A stretch of 64,000 nucleotides of DNA from Thunnus maccoyii (taxonomy: Eukaryota > Chordata > Actinopteri > Scombriformes > Scombridae), in the NCBI RefSeq assembly GCF_910596095.1, contig NC_056550.1, forward strand, positions 23,742,001 through 23,806,000, written 5' to 3'. The notes beneath the pieces were generated by a model. It searched no databases, was not told the DNA's origin, and saw only the letters and a program-made list of their open reading frames with translations. Each line of letters begins with the position of its first letter. Positions within the stretch are counted from its first letter, which is position 1. This document shows, piece after piece, positions 57,026 through 64,000 of the stretch. The position numbers were made by a program, and so were the translations under genes.

Positions 57026-60000
57026 GCATGTTGTCTTTTATTACTTTACTTCAGCATGGTTTCTGTGATATCACACTTTTGATTAATCAGTGAAACATAA
57101 TAACTTAAACTAACTAACTAATGTTTCTGCAGGATCAAGACATGTTCAGCAAATATGACCAGGAGGAGTTTGAGGGGTTTGGAGACATGGAGAAAACAGG
57201 TCACTCCATGAAGGACCCCCTTATAATCCACACAGTAAGCTTGGCTTAATGCTCAAATCTTCTCACTTACTGTCTTCTGCTGTTTGTAGGCTGCATAAGC
57301 TCTGAATGTTGACAAGTTTCCTGCTGCCTGCAAATTATATTTTCCAGTAAAAAGTGTTTATGTTTGGGGGAAACTGCACTAGAAGGTTTAAATTATGATT
57401 TGAGTGCGTTGTCTGTATAATGAAAAAGCAATTTTACAGCTGTGGAAGATCACTGCAAGCTAATTTACTCCACTGTTTTGCACCTCCTGTTAAATTTTGT
57501 TGATAAAAGGGATTCAAGTAGTTTACTTAAAGTATTACTATGGAAACTGAACAATGGCAGCACTGAAACTGCAGACTTTGGCAACTGATGGCTTTTGTTT
57601 TTTGGGTTCTCTGTCCCATTCTCGTGAATGCAAGGAAATTTCTTCAAATTTGGCACAAACGCCCTCTTGGACTCAAGGATGAACTGATTAGAATTTGGTG
57701 GTCAAAGGTTAAGGTCACTGTGACCTCACAAAACACATTTTTTGGCCATAACTCAAGAATTCATTTGCTTATTATGACAAAGTTTCACACAAATGTTTAA
57801 TAGGATAAAATCATGAAGTGATGACATTTTATATCCATTTAGTCTCTAAGTGAAGGCAGCATGTTTCTCACTGGAATCATACATGTCAATATAGTCATAA
57901 TCTCTATTAGCCAGAAGATAAACTTACTACCTTTTTATTAACTACAAATATTATGAGTCTGGACAGACATGGATGTAAACTGCAACTGTTTGGCAGAGGC
58001 ATACAACCATAAGGATTTGATTGTGTGCGTGGTTGTATGCCAAGTAATTCTAGTTTCTAGGATAAAATAACACACATCAATACTGATGAGCACCTGTTGT
58101 TTCTCTGCAGGTTCCTGCACATCTGCAGAACAGCTGGGAGAGTTACTACATGGAGATCCTGATGGTGACCGGCCTCTTGGCCTACATCATGAACTACATC
58201 ATTGGCAAGAACAAGAACAGCCGCCTCGCTCAGGCCTGGTTCAACTCGCACAGAGAACTTTTAGAGAGCAACTTTGCACTAGTTGGTGAGTAGTAGTGTG
58301 TCAACTCCTGTGATTTCTGTAGCATAAAGAACAACAGCAGTGTATGAAATACCAGTACATGCGCTTATCCTTTGTCAATTTAAGTCAAGTTAATTTTATT
58401 TATGTAGCCCAATATCACAAAGTTGCCTAAAGGTGCTTTGCAGTCTGCACGACATACAATAAACTATCCTTAGACCCTCAATTTGGATAAGGAAAATGCC
58501 AATAAGGAAAATCAATATGTAGAAATCATAAATTGATTACAAACATGTATGAATAATATGATGGTGAGGATATCAAGCAACTCCCAGTCGGTGTGAGGCA
58601 GATCTTAATTGTCAATCATTTGTGTGTGTATAGGTGATGACGGCACCAGTAAAGAAGCAGTGAGCACTGGGAAGCTGAATCAGGAGAATGAACACATCTA
58701 CAACCTGTGGTGCTCTGGACGTGTGTGCTGTGAAGGCATGCTGATCCAGCTCAAGGTACGGGCAAACGTTTATGATACATATATAGATCTGTGTCGGTGT
58801 ACTGTGTTTTAAATATACAGTCATGTAATATATCTCGCGGTCTATTCCAGTTCCTGAAGAGGCAGGATCTGCTCAACGTTCTGGCCAGGATGATGAGGCC
58901 CGCCTGTGATCAAGTGGTACGTACCAGTCAAGTAGCAAAACACATGAGTCTGTGTGGAGAAGATGCAGCAGACTGTGCTTTGCAGATGTAGTCTTAACCA
59001 ACAATGTCTTTCTGTCTGTAGCAAATCAAAGTGACTCTTAATGACGAGGACATGGACACTTTTGTGTTTGCTGTGGGCACCAAGAAGGCCATGGCGCGGC
59101 TGCAGAAGGAGATGCAGGACTTGGTAAATATCCTCCACAACTTGTGTACATGAGACAGATTCAATTTTTAGCTACATGTGTTACTAAACAGATTTGTTTA
59201 TAGTATCTGTTCACACTGTTACAGTATCACCTGTATGCAATCTCTCATTTAAATGCCTCTCACATTCCTTTATCTGCTCTGCTTTTGTTCTTCCTCAGAG
59301 TGAGTTCTGCGGTGACAAGCCCAAGTCCGGGGCCAAGTTTGGACTCCCAGACTCCCTGACTATTCTAAGTGAGATGGGCGAGGTCACAGATGGCGTGATG
59401 GACAACAAGGTGCGTTTACTCACATACAGTATTAGTGCAAAATGGTTCTGCAAAGTCTCAGAATACTGATCAGGGTCTACTCTCTCATGCATTTGGATCT
59501 GTTTCTGGTGGGTTTTTTTTCTTTAGATGGTACATTATATCACCAATCATGCTGACAAGATTGAGTCCATCCATTTCTCGGACCAATTTTCTGGTCCAAA
59601 AGTTATGCAAGAGTAAGTATTTGTCGTCTTTTTAATCTCTTACATGCACGTTATTTAACATGTTCTTGTTGTTTTAAGTAATAGTTGTCATTTTTCAGGG
59701 AGGGTCAGCCCTTAAAGCTGCCTGAGACCAAGAAGACGCTGCTGTTTACATTTAATGGTGAGCGTTTTGTGTCTCCTACTATCCTAAAAACCTTGACCGT
59801 ACCACCACTGTTTGATTTGTACTCATGTCTTTAATGTACACTGAATGGCATTGTTGTGTGTTTAGTGCCTGGCATGGGCAACACCTCTCCCAAAGACATG
59901 GACGCTCTGCTCCCTCTCATGAACATGGTGATCTACAGCATCGATAAAGTCAAGAAACTCCGTCTCAACAGAGAGGTGAGTGAGCAGAACAGCACATTTA

Positions 60001-61505
60001 AACGACAACTCACCAATTTGCTCCATTTTTGAGCTTTAAAGTAAACTTAAAGTGCAGCTTTGAGACTTTTTTTTCCTCTGTTTTTTTAGGGGAAACAGAA
60101 AGCTGACAGAAACCGGGCCCGTGTGGAGGAGAACTTCCTGAAGCAGACTCACGCTCAGCGTCAGGAGGCAGCACAGACACGCCGTGAGGAGAAGAAGAGA
60201 GCCGAGAAGGAGAGGATCATGAATGAGGAGGATCCTGAGAGACAGCGTCGTCTGGAGGTCCGAAAAAGACATTTAAAAAGAGCAGTTAAACATTTTGTGA
60301 AATGCTCTTATTTGCATTCTTGACAAGATGATTAATACCGTTCATGTTTGCACACTAAATATGAAACTACAGCCAACAGCTGGTTAGCTTAGCATAAACA
60401 TCTAAACGCAATCCATTGTTTCCTCTACAATTGTACAGGCCTGGTGGGCCACCAAGCCAAAAAAAATCTTTTCTTTAATGCCAAAAATAACGCCAAATAT
60501 CCATTCATTCGGAAATCAGTAATCATTTGCGTTTGGGAGCCTCTGTGTGTTCTGAAACATAAGTCAACATCTGTGTCGTTGCCTGGGGAACTCTTGAGGC
60601 GATGTGAGTGCCGCTGCTGTCAGAGTGCCTTTAAATTACTGCAGAGTAAGACCACGAACATATGGGATGCAGGTTAGCTAATGGCACCGCCTAAAGAGAA
60701 AAAGCTCTCAACACAGGGGACAAATATAACCAAATATATAAATAAAGTTTTTCTCCAAAACTCTGGAGCCAAGCCAAAATACATATGGGGAAGAAGAGAG
60801 AGTGACATAAGTGGGAGAAGTGAGAGGGGTAGATGGGTGGGGGTGGGGGGGGGGCTTATGCTTATTTTTATGCAATAAATGCAGCTTATTAAGTCATCCT
60901 CTCCTTGTGATCCGACCACATGAATATGCCGTCCTGCACGCCTCGTCTCTTTAGTGTTTTTTCAGTGCGTTCCACCAGGCCTGAAAAAAATTCTAAAGGA
61001 AACACCACAATCTAAAACTCATCAATTAACATGTCATAAGTTATGTCTTTAATCTCTACAATAACCAAAGTGTAAAAATATGTTGTTTTACAGATTATTT
61101 CTTGGTTATGAGAAGTAACTTCATGCGGTCTCTGCTGCAGGCCAAGAAATAGTCAGCCACTAAAAACACAAATTGTTGTTTTTGCACTTATTTTTTTGTA
61201 AGAATTAAACAAACATGATGTAACATGTTAAATAATAAGCTTTAGGTGCTTTCTTGGTACCTGTGCACGGAGCCAGGATATCATATTTATCATAAAGACA
61301 TGAGTGGTATTGATCTTGTTATCTAACTCGCAACAAGAAAACAAATCAATGTCAAACTATTCCCTTTTATTCCTATCCCTTAATTTTCCGGTTCTCAAAT
61401 ATTTTTCTTCTGTTCCCTTTCCAGGAAGCTGCCCAGCGACGTGAGCAGAAGAAGATTGAGAAGAAGCAGATGAAGATGAAGCAGATCAAAGTGAAAGCCA
61501 TGTGA
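56735..61505 (+). CDS. ccdc47: ER membrane chaperone-translocon factor CCDC47, complete
   Basis: ER membrane protein. With Asterix (WDR83OS) it forms the PAT complex of the multipass translocon, and it also affects ER Ca2+ handling (family knowledge). Coding exons: 56735-57025, 57133-57234, 58111-58285, 58634-58755, 58851-58916, 59022-59123, 59299-59409, 59527-59612, 59699-59757, 59866-59975, 60090-60257, 61425-61505. They give 1473 nt, 490 aa (human about 483). Signal peptide 1-22 ([15 protein letters not shown]), acidic luminal region about 24-115, one membrane helix near 145-164 ([18 protein letters not shown]), conserved cytosolic core, C-terminal Lys/Glu-rich coiled coil ending [10 protein letters not shown]. 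Phases agree throughout. The first coding intron is GC-AG and the donor after exon 11 is poor. Confidence 0.97.
57133..57234 (+). CDS. ccdc47: ccdc47 coding exon 2
   Basis: Residues 98-131, [20 protein letters not shown] then KDPLIIHT. Still luminal and acidic. Acceptor ctgcag, donor gtaagc. Confidence 0.93.
57235..58110 (+). repeat. ccdc47 intron 2 with a dispersed repeat
   Basis: About 57626-57800 (gaatttggtggtcaaaggtt, gtcactgtgacctcacaaaa, ggccataactcaagaattc) matches a repeat type I know to be frequent in teleost genomes. The rest of the intron is featureless. Confidence 0.5.
58111..58285 (+). CDS. ccdc47: ccdc47 coding exon 3 (membrane helix)
   Basis: Residues 132-189 plus one base. 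[20 protein letters not shown] then [20 protein letters not shown]: the transmembrane helix with a positive cytosolic flank. Confidence 0.96.
58634..58755 (+). CDS. ccdc47: ccdc47 coding exon 4
   Basis: Residues 190-230, [20 protein letters not shown] then [15 protein letters not shown]. Strongly conserved core. Donor gtacgg. Confidence 0.96.
58851..58916 (+). CDS. ccdc47: ccdc47 coding exon 5
   Basis: 66-nt exon, residues 231-252, [20 protein letters not shown] and QV. Donor gtacgt. Confidence 0.95.
59022..59123 (+). CDS. ccdc47: ccdc47 coding exon 6
   Basis: Residues 253-286, [20 protein letters not shown] then [14 protein letters not shown]. Acceptor ctgtag, donor gtaaat. Confidence 0.95.
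59299..59409 (+). CDS. ccdc47: ccdc47 coding exon 7
   Basis: Residues 287-323, [20 protein letters not shown] then [13 protein letters not shown]. Donor gtgcgt. Confidence 0.95.
59527..59612 (+). CDS. ccdc47: ccdc47 coding exon 8
   Basis: Residues 324-351 plus two bases, [20 protein letters not shown] then FSGPKVMQ. Donor gtaagt, phase 2. Confidence 0.95.
59699..59757 (+). CDS. ccdc47: ccdc47 coding exon 9
   Basis: 59-nt exon, [20 protein letters not shown]. Acceptor tttcag, donor gtgagc. Confidence 0.94.
59866..59975 (+). CDS. ccdc47: ccdc47 coding exon 10
   Basis: Residues up to 408, [20 protein letters not shown] then [16 protein letters not shown]. Donor gtgagt. Confidence 0.95.
60090..60257 (+). 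CDS. ccdc47: ccdc47 coding exon 11 (coiled coil)
   Basis: Residues 409-464, including [20 protein letters not shown] and [16 protein letters not shown]-type sequence. The end is fixed by homology (RRLE joined to [10 protein letters not shown]). The donor GAG then gtccga is far from consensus. Confidence 0.92.
60258..61424 (+). other. ccdc47 intron 11
   Basis: 1.2 kb. A fragment of the 'cagccaacagctggttagct' repeat lies at about 60322-60420. A G-run is near 60847. Nothing else recognised. Confidence 0.6.
61425..61505 (+). CDS. ccdc47: ccdc47 coding exon 12 (C-terminus)
   Basis: Residues 465-490 and stop [23 protein letters not shown] then IKVKAM. The Lys-rich tail is identical in character to the human C-terminus. 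Confidence 0.97.
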   Translation, partial: EAAQRREQKKIEKKQMKMKQIKVKAM

Positions 61506-61757
61506 AAGAACAACGCAGGGACTCGGATAAAAGCACACATGCAAACACAGTGCTCAGCTCCGCTCAGACAGTTTTTTTTTTTCTCTCCTCCAAGCTTCTC
61601 ACCTCAACCACAGCTCTGGCTCACAGTCGCTCCAGCTCTAAACAGACATCCTGTGCCTCTGGGTCTGTCAAGCTTAGCTGTTTTGCCGTCACCACCTGCT
61701 CCATTTGGTGTGGCTCAACTTTAATGACTGAGTGAACTGTCCATGTCAAGGGAGAAA

Positions 61758-61760
<3 letters not shown>

Positions 61761-61791
<31 letters not shown>
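61761..61791 (+). repeat. T(31) homopolymer in the ccdc47 3' UTR
   Basis: An uninterrupted run of 31 T between the stop codon and the poly(A) signal. It would be U31 in the mRNA. Its length may be affected by sequencing or assembly. Confidence 0.9.
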
Positions 61792-62058
61792 CCCACCGTT
61801 AAATCTGTCACTACAGTTCACGCCAAGATTTTTGTCTTTTGTTTTGTTTTTTTTTCTTTTTTCAGTCCAACTGTCTTTAATCAAAGATCTGTTTGAAAGC
61901 TGTATCAACTCAGTGAGCTTTTTAGACTTAATCTGCTGGGAAAGAACACGTTATTTGATGGCATTGTGCCACATTTAAAAAAAAAAAAGGAATGAAATGC
62001 ATTGCTGTGATTTCATTGGAAATTTATTAGCATTAATATAATCTTAAAGGATCCTATC

Positions 62059-62064
62059 AATAAA
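62059..62064 (+). terminator. ccdc47: ccdc47 poly(A) signal
   Basis: AATAAA 555 bp after the stop codon, followed within 25-40 bp by T/G-rich sequence (gattggtttcttg). Best candidate for the 3' end of the gene. Confidence 0.65.
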
Positions 62065-62079
62065 ATTTTAATTTATATC

Positions 62080-64000
62080 TGCCATGAGATTGGTTTCTTG
62101 CAGGCTGTTTCTAATAAATTCTGAGCAAACATAATAAAAATGCACTGGAGTCTGTTGGAAAACTGTTTGCGTTGTTTTTTTTTTTAAATAGTTAAATTTA
62201 AAGTAAGTGTTCTGACAATGGGCCTGAGGATCACGAGATAGTTTAGTGTGCCGACATAGAAACTGATACACACACCTCTCGGTATCAGTGGTTGAAAGAG
62301 TGAGGGTCTATAACGGGGAGCAGAATGGGTGCGGCATAACGCTAAATTTAACTTGTAGATTGTGTCAGCAGTCTCTGAACTAGATTTGGTTACACCGGTG
62401 CAGCAGCCATGTCTTTAAGGAGCTGAAATAGATACAATGAACCCGTCTAACCAGAAACCTTTTTATATTATTAATATGGATATGGTAAGATCTGTTATAA
62501 CTCAGGGGAAATATGAAATTATAATATTTTTGCAATACTTTAATGCAAAACCATAAATTATTAGAGTTGAAAAAACATGTAGCCTCTCAACAATATTTAA
62601 TTCAAGGGTAGTGAAGTGAGTTATATTTAGATTGGGCAGGATAATGGTGCACATGACACCACATGATGCACTTAAATAAATCTGAATGCTGTCAATGGAT
62701 GACAAAGCAAGAACTTTTTTTTATTTTTTATTCATTATATTTAATTTATTGCTTTATCTTTGCACTTATTATTCCCATCATACTTAATTTCTATCTACTT
62801 TTCTATAGTGTTCACTCAACGTCGTCAAGGGATTCATTCAGGTTTGATCTCAACAGTAATATTGATAATAATAATGGTTTATAACATGCTATAATATAAG
62901 CAGGAGGATGTTTTACATGATGTAAGATCAGTTTATTAATGTACAATATTTGTCGACGATTATGACCTCCTAAGGAAACATATTTTATATTATTACAACT
63001 GTGTTTTACTGTATTTTCTTTATCTGCTCTGTTTATTCAGCAGCCTCTGAGTATGGGCGCCTGGAGGACTTATAGTTGTTGACAGATACATTAATAAACA
63101 CTTATATCTGCTTACAACTTCGTTATAGTCTCATACATAAAAAGCTAAATAGGGATACCTTTGAAATGTCTTCTTTTATAACCTGACATTTGCAAATTAA
63201 GTCACAAAACTGAGGATGAATCATCTTCAGCAGTTTATTATTTCTGGGTGCAGTCGACAGGCCTCTTCATGAAGGCAAACATTTAAACACTGTTCTGACA
63301 GGTGAAATAAAGCCATGTTTATCTTATAATTCTTATAGACAGCACTGAGCCGTAACACTCTACTGTATGTAGACTGGAGGGATGTCTAAATAGATTCAGA
63401 TACTTGTACTTTACCACAGTATTCACATTTTCTGCTACTTTATACCTTTACTCCACTATTTCAGTAGCAGATATTCGACTTTTTTTCCTTCCTCTACATT
63501 TATGTAACATCTGTAGTTACTTTTCAGACTTTACATACAAAAACTTAAGATCAGCTTGTAAAATATGATGAATTGTTAAGAATAAACTGCCCAACATTAT
63601 ATACAGGTGTTAGAATTAGCTCCACCTCAACCAGATACAACATTAAAATGCTTACATGTTCATTTATTTGACAGTTTTAGTTACTTTTCAGATGAAGATT
63701 TGACACAATGGATAATATAACAAGCTTTTAAAATACAACACATTGTTTAAGATGAAACCAGTGGTTTCCAACCTTTTTAGCTTTTGACGTCTTACAAAAA
63801 GCAGTGTGTAGTCGGGTCACATTTCAGATGTTTATTAGTTGTTAACAGCTCCACCAAATGGTGATTTTTCCCTCTAAACTTCTCACATGCTTTCATTTCA
63901 ATAAATGTTCAAATGATCCAATATTTCACCAAAAATCAAAGATTAAAGAAAAAGTCCAAAAACTGAAAACAGATTTGTGTATCAGAACTTTGTTTTTTTT
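62080..64000. other. Intergenic downstream of ccdc47
   Basis: No exon seen. AT-rich unique-looking sequence up to about 63390, then a copy of the AAGTAC-type repeat to the window edge. Confidence 0.7.
63395..64000 (+). repeat. AAGTAC-type dispersed repeat, copy cut by window end
   Basis: From 63664 it matches 285-625 closely (gacacaatggataatataac, ccagtggtttccaacctttt, gctccaccaaatggtgattt). The left part is rearranged relative to the other copies. Continues past the window. Confidence 0.8.

Overview
The window is vertebrate nuclear DNA from a ray-finned fish, most likely a percomorph teleost. Three split genes encode vertebrate proteins, the introns are compact (about 0.1 to 12 kb), and the non-coding DNA is full of teleost-type dispersed repeats. 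Three complete protein-coding genes are reconstructed exon by exon. Every splice junction was checked for reading phase by eye.

(1) Positions 1-6738 are intergenic and repeat-rich, with nested DNA-transposon-like repeats. (2) Positions 6739-42988 (+) hold an ERG-type voltage-gated potassium channel gene, called kcnh6a. It has 16 coding exons giving 1210 aa: PAS/eag domain, S1-S6 with an SVGFGN filter, C-linker/cNBD, Arg-rich tail and C-terminal coiled coil. Four tRNA-Cys(GCA) genes lie in its introns, three sense and one antisense. A candidate internal first exon for a short 'erg1b-like' isoform lies in intron 6. (3) Positions 43000-47450 are intergenic, with repeats and a fifth tRNA-Cys. (4) Positions 47450-52027 (-) hold dcaf7 (WDR68), 7 coding exons, 342 aa, nearly identical to the mammalian protein. 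(5) Positions 52028-54840 are the divergent dcaf7/ccdc47 spacer. It holds a decayed non-LTR retrotransposon with a relic RNase H-like region, and an inverted second copy of that element's 3' tail. (6) Positions 54840-62080 (+) hold ccdc47, a non-coding first exon plus 12 coding exons, 490 aa. One of its introns uses a GC-AG boundary. (7) Positions 62080-64000 are intergenic. They end in the dispersed repeat that also opens the window.

In human 17q23 KCNH6, DCAF7 and CCDC47 are close together, with TACO1, MAP3K3, LIMD2 and STRADA between DCAF7 and CCDC47. Here those four are absent between dcaf7 and ccdc47, and dcaf7 is inverted relative to kcnh6a. The three genes share no pathway. They encode a plasma-membrane channel, a kinase/ubiquitin-ligase scaffold and an ER membrane-protein insertion factor.

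I found no clearly new multi-gene system. The most interesting items are the tRNA-Cys array inside a channel gene (one copy 43 bp before an exon, with no TTTT terminator until past that exon), the candidate alternative first exon, a tandem in-frame splice donor and NAGNAG acceptor, transposons placed tightly against the promoter and exon 7, and mirror-image retrotransposon tails beside two divergent promoters.
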